A stretch of 64,000 nt of DNA from Anaerobacterium chartisolvens (GTDB taxonomy: Bacteria > Bacillota > Clostridia > Acetivibrionales > DSM-27016). Positions 17,680-27,161 of this stretch are shown here, in pieces (positions within the stretch are counted from its first letter, which is position 1; every line of letters starts with the position of its first letter). The DNA lies in assembly GCF_003337415.1 (NCBI RefSeq), contig NZ_QPJT01000019.1, positions 25,688-89,687 on the forward strand, read 5' to 3'. The notes beneath the pieces are model-generated. The model worked only from the letters and a program-made list of their open reading frames with translations. It was not told the DNA's origin and did no database searches. A program made the position numbers and the translations under genes.

Positions 17680-17772
17680 CATGATTCCGCATTTTTAAAA
17701 CAAGACCATTTATCCCCATAATTTCCTTGACAGAACAACATTTTTTTGTTAAAGTTTTATTCAAGATAATGG

Positions 17773-17804
17773 TGTCTGAACTTAACAGTTCAGGCATTTT
17801 TTTT
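17773..17804 (+). terminator. Intrinsic terminator before the amino-acid ABC operon
   Basis: TGTCTGAAC pairs with GTTCAGGCA over a six-base loop, followed by eight T. It ends transcription from the GT1 side, or acts as an attenuator: a possible promoter (TTGACA near 17728, TAAAGT 17 bases later) lies just upstream. Confidence 0.8.
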
Positions 17805-17847
17805 ATCTTAGGCATCAGAGCGAGGTTTGCGGGAGAAGGGGGATACT

Positions 17848-18570
17848 ATGATAAACATGGAGAATGTCAACAAGTTTTTTGGGACTCTGCATGTACTTAA
17901 AAATGTCAACCTGGAAGTTTCGGAAGGTGAAAAGCTGGTCATTATCGGACCCTCCGGTTCCGGAAAATCCACGGCTGTCCGCTGCATAAACTTTTTGGAA
18001 GCGCCAACCAGCGGACACGTATATATTAATGGGCAAAAGCTGACATCAAAAAATAAGACAAGACTGGTCAGACAAACCACGTCTATGGTTTTTCAACAGT
18101 TTAATCTTTACCCTCATATGACGGTCTTAAAGAATCTGACCCTGGCACCCGTTAAATTGCACCATAAGAGCAAAAAAGAAGCTGAAGACTTGGCGTACCA
18201 TTATCTTGATATTGTAGGGCTTAGTGAAAAGGCCCATGCGTATCCGATAACTCTTTCGGGAGGACAGCAGCAGCGTATTGCTATCGCACGTGCATTATGT
18301 GCCCAGACAAAGATTATATTGTTCGACGAACCCACATCCGCGCTTGATCCTGAAACAATTCAGGAGGTACTGGATGTCATGATTAAATTAGCCGGGGAAA
18401 ACATTACAATGGTGGTGGTTACCCATGAAATGGGCTTTGCCCGCCAGGTGGCAGACCGAATTGTTTTCATGTCCGACGGACAGATTATCGAGGAAGGTGT
18501 TCCAGAGCATTTTTTCACCAATCCGGAAAATGACCGGGTTAAACAATTTCTTAGTAAGATTATTCGTTGA
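17848..18570 (+). CDS. Polar amino acid ABC transporter, ATP-binding protein (GlnQ type)
   Basis: The 240-residue ATPase shows Walker A GPSGSGKST, signature LSGGQQQR and Walker B IILFDEPTSALDP. It closely follows the GlnQ/HisP pattern, including the start MINMENVNKFFGTLHVLKNV. It is the first gene of a four-gene importer operon (ATPase, binding protein, two permeases). ATG 17848 follows AGAAGGGGG; the upstream TTG at 17827 is less likely. Substrate probably a polar amino acid such as glutamine, glutamate or cystine. Confidence 0.93.
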   Translation: MINMENVNKFFGTLHVLKNVNLEVSEGEKLVIIGPSGSGKSTAVRCINFLEAPTSGHVYINGQKLTSKNKTRLVRQTTSMVFQQFNLYPHMTVLKNLTLAPVKLHHKSKKEAEDLAYHYLDIVGLSEKAHAYPITLSGGQQQRIAIARALCAQTKIILFDEPTSALDPETIQEVLDVMIKLAGENITMVVVTHEMGFARQVADRIVFMSDGQIIEEGVPEHFFTNPENDRVKQFLSKIIR

Positions 18571-18612
18571 TAAAATTTGGCTTGACAAGGAAAACACTGA
18601 TTTATAGCTTGT

Positions 18613-18632
18613 AATGTTAATACATTAACATT
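18613..18632. promoter_or_regulatory. Operator-like palindrome before the binding-protein gene
   Basis: AATGTTAAT and ATTAACATT form a perfect 9+9 inverted repeat around AC, 30 bases before the ATG of the substrate-binding protein. It could be a repressor site or a small hairpin; no regulator is identified. Confidence 0.4.
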
Positions 18633-18662
18633 CTTAAAAAGAATATAAAAGGAGGAATATTT

Positions 18663-19565
18663 ATGAAAAGTTTAAAGAAATATGTAAGTCTGATGCTTAG
18701 CATACTCTTGCTGACATCTATGTTAGCGGCATGTGGAGGTAAGGAAAGCGGGACTGGAGGCGCGGCGAATGCTGAAAGCTCTGGTACGGCCGTGAGCAAT
18801 GATATCCCGCAATATCCTGCTGATGTGCAGGCTATTATTAAAAGGGGTGTTTTAAAGGTAGGTGTTAAGAACGCTGTAATAGGATTTGGATATGAGGACC
18901 CATTGACTAAAGAGTATAGCGGGCTTGAGATTACTCTGGCAAAGAAGATTGCGGAGCATCTTGGAGTTTATTTTGAGTTTACCGCCGTTACTGCCGCGAC
19001 GCGCACTGAGCTTCTCGATTCCGGAGACATTGACTGTGTATTGGCAACATTTACAATTACCGATGAAAGAAAGAAAAGCTGGGATTTTTCATCCCCCTAT
19101 TACACTGATTATGTTACTGTTTTGGTTGAAAATTCATCGGGCATCAAAGGGCTTGAAGGCTTGGTTAATAAGAAGGTCGGTGTTTCTTCAGGCTCAACAT
19201 CAGCCAAGGCTTTGGTAAAAGCGATGATTGACGGAGGCATTATAAGCGGTGACAGCTTTAAAGAGGATACCTTTGATCCGGCGACATGGAATACGGGGGT
19301 TTCCTTCCATCAATATGATGATTATCCGACAATCTCCACTGCACTGAGCGCAGGGGAGATTATGGCGTTTTGCGTGGATAAGTCCATTCTTGCCGTCTAC
19401 AATACCGATAGCCGGTCTTATATAGCGGATAAGTTCTCGCCTCAGAATTACGGAGTTGCTACTAAAAAAGGCTCGGGATTTACAGCGGTTGTTGAAGAGC
19501 TGATTACAGGCTGGCTGTCGGATGGGACTATTGACAAATTAGTCTCTGAAAACGGACTGGAATAA
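18663..19565 (+). CDS. Amino acid ABC transporter substrate-binding lipoprotein
   Basis: The 300-residue protein has a lipoprotein signal (hydrophobic core then lipobox LAAC, Cys about residue 21), a Ser/Gly linker and a solute-binding protein family 3 fold. VLKVGVKNAVIGFGY begins lobe 1 and GVSSGSTSAKAL the hinge segment. It captures the amino acid outside the membrane and delivers it to the two permeases downstream. AAAGGAGGA precedes the ATG. Confidence 0.92.
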   Translation: MKSLKKYVSLMLSILLLTSMLAACGGKESGTGGAANAESSGTAVSNDIPQYPADVQAIIKRGVLKVGVKNAVIGFGYEDPLTKEYSGLEITLAKKIAEHLGVYFEFTAVTAATRTELLDSGDIDCVLATFTITDERKKSWDFSSPYYTDYVTVLVENSSGIKGLEGLVNKKVGVSSGSTSAKALVKAMIDGGIISGDSFKEDTFDPATWNTGVSFHQYDDYPTISTALSAGEIMAFCVDKSILAVYNTDSRSYIADKFSPQNYGVATKKGSGFTAVVEELITGWLSDGTIDKLVSENGLE

Positions 19566-19604
19566 TGGCTCCGGCATTATTAAAAATAGGCGGGAGGAAA
19601 CGGA

Positions 19605-20318
19605 TTGGAAGGTTTATTTTCTATAGCTGCATGGGAAAAGGTATGGATATACCGCTCTACCTTTCTATTGGGCTTATATAATACCGGCAGAATGGCGTTG
19701 TTGGCTTTGTTGCTGTCACTGCTGCTGGGGATGCTGTTTGGATTAATGGCTACCGGCGGAAAGAAGTATCTGCAAGGCATAAGCCGTGTTTACGTAGAGC
19801 TGATTCAGAATACACCACTGATTCTTCAACTGTGCTTTTTGTATTACGCTCTTGCGTTTTCGGGAAAAAGCCTTGGGATTATAGTCACAGGGACTATCTC
19901 TCTGGGTATTTATCATGGAGCCTATGTGTCTGAGGTTATTCGTGCGGGCATTGGATCTATTTCTAAAGGGCAATTTGAAGCGGCTGATTCTCAAGGCTTC
20001 AATTATGTCGAAAAGATGTATTATGTTATTTTGCCGCAAAGCATAAAAATCATACTTCCGCCTATGGTAAATCAGGTTGTAAACCTGATAAAAAATACCT
20101 CGTGCCTTTATATAATTGGAGGGGCCGATTTGATTTCACTGACCTACAGCTTTGTGACAGGGGCTACAACGGGAGGGGCATATGCGCCGGCATATCTGGT
20201 CAGCGGGTTGTTGTTCTTTGTTGTTTGTTTCCCTCTGTCCACTTTGGCGGGTATGTGGGAGGATTCCCTTAAAAAGCGGGATCGAAGGGCAGCCGGCGGG
20301 CAAAAAGCAATTTCTTAA
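19605..20318 (+). CDS. Amino acid ABC transporter permease 1 (HisM/GlnP type)
   Basis: The 237-residue permease has five or so membrane helices and the family segment EVIRAGIGSISKGQFEAADS (EAA-type loop that contacts the ATPase). A TTG start at 19605 follows GGGAGG at good spacing. It pairs with the second permease 18 bases downstream to form the heterodimeric channel. Confidence 0.9.
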   Translation: MEGLFSIAAWEKVWIYRSTFLLGLYNTGRMALLALLLSLLLGMLFGLMATGGKKYLQGISRVYVELIQNTPLILQLCFLYYALAFSGKSLGIIVTGTISLGIYHGAYVSEVIRAGIGSISKGQFEAADSQGFNYVEKMYYVILPQSIKIILPPMVNQVVNLIKNTSCLYIIGGADLISLTYSFVTGATTGGAYAPAYLVSGLLFFVVCFPLSTLAGMWEDSLKKRDRRAAGGQKAIS

Positions 20319-20336
20319 GGGGGTGACGGCAAGGCA

Positions 20337-21131
20337 ATGAGTACTTTAGAGGGCAGTTTATCCATATTGAAGAATCCGGCAATCCTTGTCTATATTTTTA
20401 AAGGGGTGGCCTTTACAATTATAATATCGTTGGTTGCGGTAGGGATTGGGCTTGTTTTAGGCTCGATACTTGCACTTGTGCGTAATTATTGCAGCAAGGA
20501 AAAGATATTGCTTAAATGGCTGGCTACAGCTTATATTGAGGTTTTCAGAAACACACCGCTGCTTCTGTGGATATTTATATGCCTGGTGTTTTGTCCAATT
20601 CCTGAGGCACTGTCAAAAAGGATGTTCGGACTTACCTCGGTGGAGGTTAAGCTTTTATTTAAAGGGGCTACGGCATTGACTCTGTTCACCTCCTCCGTTA
20701 TTGCCGAAATTGTACGCGGAGGATTGAATTCTGTGGATCACGGGCAGTTTGAAGCAGGACACTCTCAAGGCTTTAATACCATACAGATTATGCTGTATAT
20801 TGTTCTGCCTCAAGCGTACAGAAATATAATACCGACATTGCTAAGCCAGGTTATAACGACAATTAAAGACTCGTCTTATTTAGCGAATATTGCGGTTATT
20901 GAGCTGATGTCAAGAGTAAAAACGCTGCTGAGCGCGGCCAACAGATATAATGGCACAGGCTCAGTTAATGTATCAGATGTTTTTGTATTGTTTGGCTTTG
21001 CGGCAATTATTTATTTCATAATTAATTTTGCCCTGTCCTTTTTGGTCAGAGGGAACAGTAATGTAAAAACAAAACAGTATTGCCATCCCCGGGAACGGAA
21101 CACCACAGGGGGTGTTCCCTACGAATTGTGA
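20337..21131 (+). CDS. Amino acid ABC transporter permease 2 (HisQ/GlnP type), tail encoded by repeat DNA
   Basis: The 264-residue permease has the loop EIVRGGLNSVDHGQFEAGHS and multiple membrane helices, partner of the gene at 19605. After the last helix (ending FLVRG) about 20 residues, including HPRERNTTGGVPYEL, are encoded by a GC-rich palindrome (21091-21118) rather than by normal permease sequence, so a repeat insertion seems to have replaced the original stop. Function is probably intact because the membrane core is complete. Confidence 0.88.
   Translation: MSTLEGSLSILKNPAILVYIFKGVAFTIIISLVAVGIGLVLGSILALVRNYCSKEKILLKWLATAYIEVFRNTPLLLWIFICLVFCPIPEALSKRMFGLTSVEVKLLFKGATALTLFTSSVIAEIVRGGLNSVDHGQFEAGHSQGFNTIQIMLYIVLPQAYRNIIPTLLSQVITTIKDSSYLANIAVIELMSRVKTLLSAANRYNGTGSVNVSDVFVLFGFAAIIYFIINFALSFLVRGNSNVKTKQYCHPRERNTTGGVPYEL
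21091..21118. repeat. GC-rich palindrome inside the permease 3' end
   Basis: GGAACACC (21097-21104) pairs with GGTGTTCC (21111-21118), in a longer GGGAAC...GTTCCC frame; same family as the array at 21243-21300. Confidence 0.7.
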
Positions 21132-21180
21132 ACGCCAATTGTTTTCATGCGTTCTCCTGTGTCAAAAAAGTCGTGGAGGT

Positions 21181-21239
21181 GGGGACATTCCTGGAGCTAT
21201 TCTACAAAGGAAGTTGCTGATTTTTTGAGGAATGTCCCC
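21181..21239. repeat. REP-like palindrome, GGGGACATTCC type, copy 3
   Basis: Arms GGGGACATTCCT and AGGAATGTCCCC with ACAAAGGAAGTTGC in the loop, third member of the family at 12323 and 15205. Confidence 0.85.
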
Positions 21240-21787
21240 AGTAGGGAACGCCCCCCGTGGCGTTCCTCCCCCCATGGCGTTCCGCCCCCCTTGGGGTTCT
21301 CAGCCATGGAATACCTTGTAAAGTCGGTATATATCTTATGTATTGCAGCGTTGGCGTCGCTGCTGCTTCTATATACTCCAATATACGGCTCCTCGATATA
21401 GTACGCGCTCCCTTCGCTGTACAGACACAGTGTCCTCCGTTCCTCTGAAAGGTTGAGCCTGATAACGAGATAGCTATTCTGCACCGGATAGTCATTTACA
21501 GATGACCGCAGTGTTTTTCTTGCTCCGGTTAGTGCGGATAAAACGCTTTTGATGTCACCCTTGTCTGTCGCAGTGACAGCGCCAAGACTTTCATATTCGT
21601 TAAATTGCTCCATATCCATAGAAAGAACAGAGGCGGCGTCGGGCAGCTCCAGCATTTTCACGGGATTTGCCAGCAAAAACACGGCGGCGGCAGTACATGC
21701 AATAACCACAACGGTTATTACCCAAAGCGCAGGCTTTTTATGGTTTAAAATATTCCTTTTAAGTATTTGACAAATCAGCTTATCCAT
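21197..21787 (-). CDS. Membrane-anchored DUF5301-like protein, probably a fragment with repeat-encoded tail
   Basis: The 196-residue protein has an excellent ribosome site (AAAGGAGGT) and one transmembrane helix (about 19-41, ending FLLANP), the same layout as the end of BlaR1/M56-type sensor proteins, then a domain resembling DUF5301 (about 50-160). From about residue 162 on, the sequence (AENPKGGGTPWGEERHGG and onward) is encoded by the REP-like array. It is either a remnant of a longer sensor gene or a small membrane protein with a replaced tail. Function unknown. Confidence 0.6.
   Translation of the reverse strand: MDKLICQILKRNILNHKKPALWVITVVVIACTAAAVFLLANPVKMLELPDAASVLSMDMEQFNEYESLGAVTATDKGDIKSVLSALTGARKTLRSSVNDYPVQNSYLVIRLNLSEERRTLCLYSEGSAYYIEEPYIGVYRSSSDANAAIHKIYTDFTRYSMAENPKGGGTPWGEERHGGRSLLGTFLKKSATSFVE
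21243..21300. repeat. GGCGTTCC / CCCCCC mini-array
   Basis: GGAACGCC-CCCCGT-GGCGTTCC (21246-21265) is an inverted repeat, followed by a second CATGGCGTTCC and C-runs up to about 21295. It encodes the odd C-terminus of the minus-strand gene at 21197. Confidence 0.7.
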
Positions 21788-21938
21788 CGCGACCTCCTTT
21801 TGTACTCTTGCGGCAGCCTTTTAATCTCACGGACTCTTCGCCATAGTGCAATTCCTACTTAGCCTATGTTGTGCAAACCCGTGCCTTTAATCTATACAAC
21901 ACAGACCTGATTGTCAATATGTCCCCATAGGTCTATCG

Positions 21939-23441
21939 TCACCTCTCTTCAGATTTTTTGTATTCCTGCGGGCTCATGCCTGTATACATTTTAAATACTT
22001 TGCTGAAGTAAAACTGGTCACTGAAACGAAGTGTATCCGATATATTTTTTATTAATATGTCGTTATCGGAGCGAAGAAGTTTTTTTGCCTCCTCAATTTT
22101 TAAATTCATGTAATAGGCCATTGGGGAGATACTAAATTGAGACTTAAAAATCCTGCATATGTAAGATGATGTCAGGTCAAATTTATCTGCCAAGTCTTGC
22201 AGTGTAATGCTGTTATACAGGTTTGATTGAATGAATTGGCCAATTTTTTCTATTAATTCCTTCAAAGATATATTTTCCGATTCAGTTAAGCCATCAAAAA
22301 ACGACTTAACGTGATTTATCATGTTCTTTTTGAGATCCTGATACGTATTACAGGGATATAGGAGTTGTTCGACATCCAGAGATATATCAAGTTGTGGGAT
22401 ATTGATAGCATTATTGGCTTCATACAGACATTCGATCATTATAGTCAAAAATCTTTTAATATAAAGCAGGTTGAAGCTCTTTTGTTCCCATTCACATAAA
22501 TCGGCTTCAATTTTATTAAAAAGACTATTTAGAGGGGAGTTTTTCATGAGCAGATCATACTTTCTCTTAAGCTTGTATGACAATTCGTTTAATAATTTTA
22601 AATCAATGCTGTTTACATTATTCTCAAACAATATTTGCGATTTGCCCAATATGATCTGGCAGCTTAATTCCTGTGACAAGCGGGTGTACCTATCACAAAG
22701 TTTTGATATATCCGAAATCCTTGAACTTGTAATAATATTTATTTGTGGGTACTCTTTAACCAGTTTGTTGAACAGTAATTCGGCATTTAACAAAAAATGT
22801 TCGGGTTCATGTTCAGAAGTATTATAGATAATGACCTTTTCCGAAATGAATTCAGTGTCAATTATATTGAAATCAATATTGCTTCCCTCGCTTATGTATT
22901 TTTTTACATTATTATTTTCCAAAGACTGCGGACCTTTTCTGGATAAGCCTGTCCGCACAACCGATAAAACAAAGCTTTTATCCTTAAAAGGTATAAGATC
23001 AAGTTCTCCGGAATACGTATTCATCAGCAGTCTGGACAGTGTTTTTTCCAAGACAAGCTCTTTTGCCGTATCAATTTCTCCGGTAATTTTCTCAATAACA
23101 GCCTCCAACTCACCGGGGTCAATAGGCTTAAGTATATATCCGTCTATTTGAAGTTTGATTGCCTGACGGGCATATTCGAAGTCACCATAACCACTTATTA
23201 TCACACACTTTAGTGAAGGAGATATTTTTTTCCCCTCATTTACCAGTGTTAACCCGTCCTTCACAGGCATTTTTATATCTGTAAAAAGAATATCAATATC
23301 CTCTCTTTTTAATATTTCCAACGCCTCTTCACCATCGAAAGCAGCAGCTACTACCTTTAGCCTGCTATTGATTGATTCTAACTGGTCGGTAATATCCTTT
23401 AAAATAAGTTTGTTGTCTTCAACAACTAATACTTTGTACAT
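21939..23441 (-). CDS. YesN-type response regulator with AraC DNA-binding domain
   Basis: The 500-residue regulator has an N-terminal receiver (acidic pair VVEDN, phospho-acceptor in FTDIKMPVKDG near residue 55, KPI near 106), a long middle region, and two AraC-type helix-turn-helix motifs at the end (LQDLADKFDLTSSYICRIFK and the IKNISDTLRF...YFSKVFKMYTG segment). It is the partner of the sensor kinase 24 bases upstream. ATG 23441 has GGGGAGA at good spacing; the longest frame adds five residues. It probably activates the divergent sugar-transporter operon at 25595. Confidence 0.92.
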   Translation of the reverse strand: MYKVLVVEDNKLILKDITDQLESINSRLKVVAAAFDGEEALEILKREDIDILFTDIKMPVKDGLTLVNEGKKISPSLKCVIISGYGDFEYARQAIKLQIDGYILKPIDPGELEAVIEKITGEIDTAKELVLEKTLSRLLMNTYSGELDLIPFKDKSFVLSVVRTGLSRKGPQSLENNNVKKYISEGSNIDFNIIDTEFISEKVIIYNTSEHEPEHFLLNAELLFNKLVKEYPQINIITSSRISDISKLCDRYTRLSQELSCQIILGKSQILFENNVNSIDLKLLNELSYKLKRKYDLLMKNSPLNSLFNKIEADLCEWEQKSFNLLYIKRFLTIMIECLYEANNAINIPQLDISLDVEQLLYPCNTYQDLKKNMINHVKSFFDGLTESENISLKELIEKIGQFIQSNLYNSITLQDLADKFDLTSSYICRIFKSQFSISPMAYYMNLKIEEAKKLLRSDNDILIKNISDTLRFSDQFYFSKVFKMYTGMSPQEYKKSEER

Positions 23442-23465
23442 GAGAAATCTCCCCAAAAATAATAT

Positions 23466-25268
23466 TTAAAGTTCTAAGGATGATATTTGAGGTTTAATGG
23501 GCCCCGATATTGATACAGTAGTACCGGATCCATTATTACTGCAGATGTCAAAACTCAGCTCTTCACCGTATAAAAGCTTGAGGCGCATTACCGTATTAAC
23601 GATGCCCATGCTGCACATGCCCGGAGTGTCATCTGAACGTTCCTGAGTGACTAAAGCGTTATTGCCGGAAATCTTTTCCCAGATTTCATCGAGTTTATCA
23701 GGTTTTATTCCTATGCCGTTATCACTTATTATAATTACCCATGAATCATTTTTTTCAATGCATGAAATGGAAATTTTCCAGGGCGGCTTGCACTTTATAA
23801 AACCATGTTGAATTGCATTTTCGACAAAGGGTTGTATGACAAGTCTGGGCAAAGTAATCAATTTGATTGATTCCTGCAGGTCTATACTATAATTTATCGC
23901 GTCTCCATAGCTTTTTTCCTGAAGAGACAGGTAATTCCACATATAACTTATTTCCTCTTCCAGCGTCACTGTGGAAAATGGGGAGTTAACAATGTATCTT
24001 AACATGTTCGAAAGCTGTTTACACATTTTTACGGCATCGTCACCCTTGTTATTGCGGATGGAAATGCTTATGAGATATAAAACGTTATGGATAAAGTGAG
24101 GCGACATTTGAGCCTGTAAGGCTGAAAACCGTGCTTTTGCTTCCTCCTTATGAGCAGTTATTTCGCTTTGCACGGATTCCTTCAGCCTGAAAAGCATATC
24201 CTGAAACGCTTTATTTAGCATTTCAATCTCGTTGTTATAGGACACACCGTCAAAATTGAACTCCATGTTACTGCCGTTAACTTTTAATATTTCATCACGG
24301 AGCTTTATTATTGGGGTGGTCAATATTCTGGAAAAGTAATATATAAACATAAGTGATAAAATTAACAATACAAAGATGAAAATGTAATTTGCAAACTTCA
24401 TTGTGTTCAGGGGAGCAAAAAGAGATTCGGTCGTATATTGGATAAATACATGCCATTGACTGTAGACCGACTTGAAGTGAAAAAAATAGTTGTTGCTTGA
24501 ATCTCTTAGATAACTACCGCCGCTGGTTTTGCTGGAAGTCAGAAAAGTTAACGTTTTATCGCCCAGAGGTTCCTTTAAATAAACAATATTGTTGTATTTA
24601 TCAATGATAATACATTTACCTAAGCTTCCGACATTAAAAATTTCATCCAGCACATGATTATCCTGAATGATTTCCAGATAGCCGCATAAATTACCCAGAT
24701 TGTCCATTATCGGAATAATTATGGAATAATTTGGAGCAGATGCTTGGCTGGTATTTGAGTTGCTGCAGTATATTGTAAACTTATCCTTCTCCAAATCATT
24801 CTGATAGAGTTTATCGCGCAATACTTTCTCCAAATTCCCAACACTTGTTGACGTAAATGAATATTTATACTTCATATTTTTGCTGTAAACATAAATATTC
24901 GTATATGCTATGTTTGGGGATAGAGAAAAAGAATTGAGGGAAACTACTCTTGCAATGGTATCGCCTATATTCCGATCAAACATAGTAAGGTCATAGTCAT
25001 TGATGTCATCGAATTGGTTTATAATTTTCAACTGCTCAATCAATCCGGGTTCATACGCAAGATTTCTGGCCGACTGGGTTAAATCTCTCATATAATAATC
25101 AATCTGTTTTGTGAATTTGGATGTCAGTTCCTCAATATTTTCGATAATTCTATCTTCCTGTATTTTCATAAAATACAGAGAAATATATAAACCGAATGAA
25201 ATAACCATTACAAACATCACAATTGAGAAACTTATTATGATTTTTGTCTGAAGATTGATGTTGTTCAT
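23466..25268 (-). CDS. YesM-type sensor histidine kinase
   Basis: The 600-residue kinase has an N-terminal helix (about 8-30), an extracellular sensing region, a second helix (about 288-312), a HAMP-like segment, and the His-kinase core with PHFIHNVLYL carrying the phosphorylated histidine, followed by the HATPase N-box PFVENAIQHG and ISDNGIGI. This is the LytS/YesM family that pairs with AraC-type regulators and senses extracellular sugars or oligosaccharides. AGGAG precedes the ATG. Its gene is divergent from a sugar importer, its likely target. Confidence 0.93.
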   Translation of the reverse strand: MNNINLQTKIIISFSIVMFVMVISFGLYISLYFMKIQEDRIIENIEELTSKFTKQIDYYMRDLTQSARNLAYEPGLIEQLKIINQFDDINDYDLTMFDRNIGDTIARVVSLNSFSLSPNIAYTNIYVYSKNMKYKYSFTSTSVGNLEKVLRDKLYQNDLEKDKFTIYCSNSNTSQASAPNYSIIIPIMDNLGNLCGYLEIIQDNHVLDEIFNVGSLGKCIIIDKYNNIVYLKEPLGDKTLTFLTSSKTSGGSYLRDSSNNYFFHFKSVYSQWHVFIQYTTESLFAPLNTMKFANYIFIFVLLILSLMFIYYFSRILTTPIIKLRDEILKVNGSNMEFNFDGVSYNNEIEMLNKAFQDMLFRLKESVQSEITAHKEEAKARFSALQAQMSPHFIHNVLYLISISIRNNKGDDAVKMCKQLSNMLRYIVNSPFSTVTLEEEISYMWNYLSLQEKSYGDAINYSIDLQESIKLITLPRLVIQPFVENAIQHGFIKCKPPWKISISCIEKNDSWVIIISDNGIGIKPDKLDEIWEKISGNNALVTQERSDDTPGMCSMGIVNTVMRLKLLYGEELSFDICSNNGSGTTVSISGPIKPQISSLEL

Positions 25269-25594
25269 TTACTTTTCTCCTATAATGAAAGTATCATCTT
25301 TGGCTATTGGTTATATTGTATGTTATATTGTATGTTATATACTGAACGAACTAATTATGTTAAGTCTTTAGATTGAATTGTATAACAGTTTCGCATATGT
25401 TTCAATATGAAAGGACGCAAATTGGATGCCTGGTCAAAAATTCACATGGTGTGAATTCAAAATATTACATTTATTTTCTCCGGTTTTCGATTTATTATTA
25501 AACATGTAAAACAATTTTGGTTATTAACCTATTAGTGCACTATAGTTGTTGATAACACCTGTTACAAATTCAATATATTATAAGGAGGAGCATT
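25269..25594. other. Divergent intergenic region between yesM-type kinase and sugar importer
   Basis: 326 AT-rich bases hold a short direct repeat (TGTTATATTGTA units at about 25309-25336) and probably the regulator binding sites and both promoters. I cannot assign a -35/-10 pair with confidence. Confidence 0.4.
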
Positions 25595-26965
25595 ATGCAT
25601 AATTCTAAAAGGCTAGCATTTGTTATATTAGCAATGATTATGGTTGTATCTTTGTTTGCAGGTTGCGGAACATCAGCAGACAATCAGGCATCTCAAGCAG
25701 CAACTTCAGCAGCAAGCACCGAAAAGTCTACCCCGGAAAGCAATGAAAAGACTTCACAAGCCAGCAACGAAAAAGTCACTCTTATCTGGTTTGATTCCCA
25801 GGGAGCGGTTAAGTCTTGGAATGATGAAAATTTTAAAGCCTTTGAAGAAAAAAATCCTAATATTAAAATCGATTTTCAGGTTTACCCGGATAACCAGTGG
25901 AAAAACATTATCCAGACAAAGCTGTCATCCGGTTCAGGCGTACCTGATATTGTCCATGCTCCATACAGTGATTTCCAGTCGGCGCTTAGTGCTGAGAAGA
26001 ACTTCGAAACACTCGACAGCGAGCCGTGGGTATCCAGATTGATCAAACCGGAAGTGCTGAAGTTTAACGATAAAATAATGAACTTCTCCTTTGATATCCC
26101 TGTTGATACTGCAGGTATTGTTTATAACAAGGATATATTTAAAGAGAACAATATTTCAGTTCCCAGAAGTTATGACGAATTTTTAAAGGCCTGTGAAGTT
26201 ATAAAGGCAAAAGGGATTACACCTCTTCTAATTGCCGGCAAGGATGCCTGGACCATTCAGATCTGGCAGTCCTGTGCTTTGGGTGATTACCAGACAAGAA
26301 AACAACCTACTTTATCCGCTGATATTAATTCAGGAAAGCAAAAGTGGGCTGATTTAAAAGTCTATGAGGATATGAATGCTAAATTGCTTAATCTTGTTAA
26401 GCTGGGTTATACAAACAAAGGTGTACTGTCCGATAACTTTGACAGCGCAGTCGATATTATGGGTAAAAAGCAGGCTGCGATGTTTATTATGGGTGAATTC
26501 TTCATTCCTATGGCGATTGAAAAGTATCCCGACTTAAGACTTTCAATATTCCCGATTCCCTATGACAATGATGTTTACCTTGCAAATCAGGGAGTCAGCG
26601 GATTTGGTATACCGAAGGCTGCAGTGCATAAAAAAGAAGCGAAGATGTTGTTTGACTTCCTTTCACAGCCGGACCAGCTTGAAAGGCAGCACAAGACCAA
26701 GCCTTTCATAGCGAATTTCAAGGACGCCAAGTCGGTCGATATGCCCGAATACAAAAAGGACATTATGGACGATTATGTAACGCCGGGTAAAATTTGTATG
26801 CAGGCAAACGACACTATTTACGGCGAAACCGGCATAGACGGCAGCGGCGCATGGCAGTTGTACCAGGCCATGCTTGGAGGCAAAATGACTCCGCAGCAGG
26901 TAAGCGAGGAATGGGGCAAAAAATTCGCAGACCTGATGAAACAAAAGGGAATAGCAGGCTGGTAA
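25595..26965 (+). CDS. Sugar ABC transporter substrate-binding lipoprotein (CUT1 family)
   Basis: The 456-residue protein has a lipoprotein signal with lipobox LFAGC (Cys about 24), a Ser/Ala/Gln-rich linker and a solute-binding protein family 1 fold (KVTLIWFDSQGAVKSW start of lobe 1). It binds a sugar or oligosaccharide at the cell surface for the two permeases downstream. AAGGAGGAG precedes the ATG. The neighbouring YesMN system and the predicted glycosidase fit an oligosaccharide-utilisation locus. Confidence 0.92.
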   Translation: MHNSKRLAFVILAMIMVVSLFAGCGTSADNQASQAATSAASTEKSTPESNEKTSQASNEKVTLIWFDSQGAVKSWNDENFKAFEEKNPNIKIDFQVYPDNQWKNIIQTKLSSGSGVPDIVHAPYSDFQSALSAEKNFETLDSEPWVSRLIKPEVLKFNDKIMNFSFDIPVDTAGIVYNKDIFKENNISVPRSYDEFLKACEVIKAKGITPLLIAGKDAWTIQIWQSCALGDYQTRKQPTLSADINSGKQKWADLKVYEDMNAKLLNLVKLGYTNKGVLSDNFDSAVDIMGKKQAAMFIMGEFFIPMAIEKYPDLRLSIFPIPYDNDVYLANQGVSGFGIPKAAVHKKEAKMLFDFLSQPDQLERQHKTKPFIANFKDAKSVDMPEYKKDIMDDYVTPGKICMQANDTIYGETGIDGSGAWQLYQAMLGGKMTPQQVSEEWGKKFADLMKQKGIAGW

Positions 26966-27000
26966 TGTTTTAGATGGAATTGTGAAATACGGGTAATAAT

Positions 27001-27026
27001 AGGCAAGGGACTATTATCCCTTGCCT
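27001..27026 (+). terminator. Intercistronic hairpin after the binding-protein gene
   Basis: AGGCAAGGG pairs with CCCTTGCCT over eight bases; only TATATT follows, so it more likely stabilises the binding-protein mRNA or causes partial termination than stops transcription fully. Confidence 0.6.
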
Positions 27027-27161
27027 TATATTATGGTGATTCATAACAAGGTTATTGAGGCGTGAGCTGAAGGGTTGTTATTTTCGCGTGGTATACACTT
27101 ATGGCATATCAGAAAAATGATGGCAATATAAACTTGAATTTAAGGGAAAGTGGGGACCCTC

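Noticed and set aside
21147..21401. Plus-strand 84-codon frame over the REP-like array
   Set aside because: It consists mainly of repeat DNA and overlaps the minus-strand gene with a strong ribosome site.
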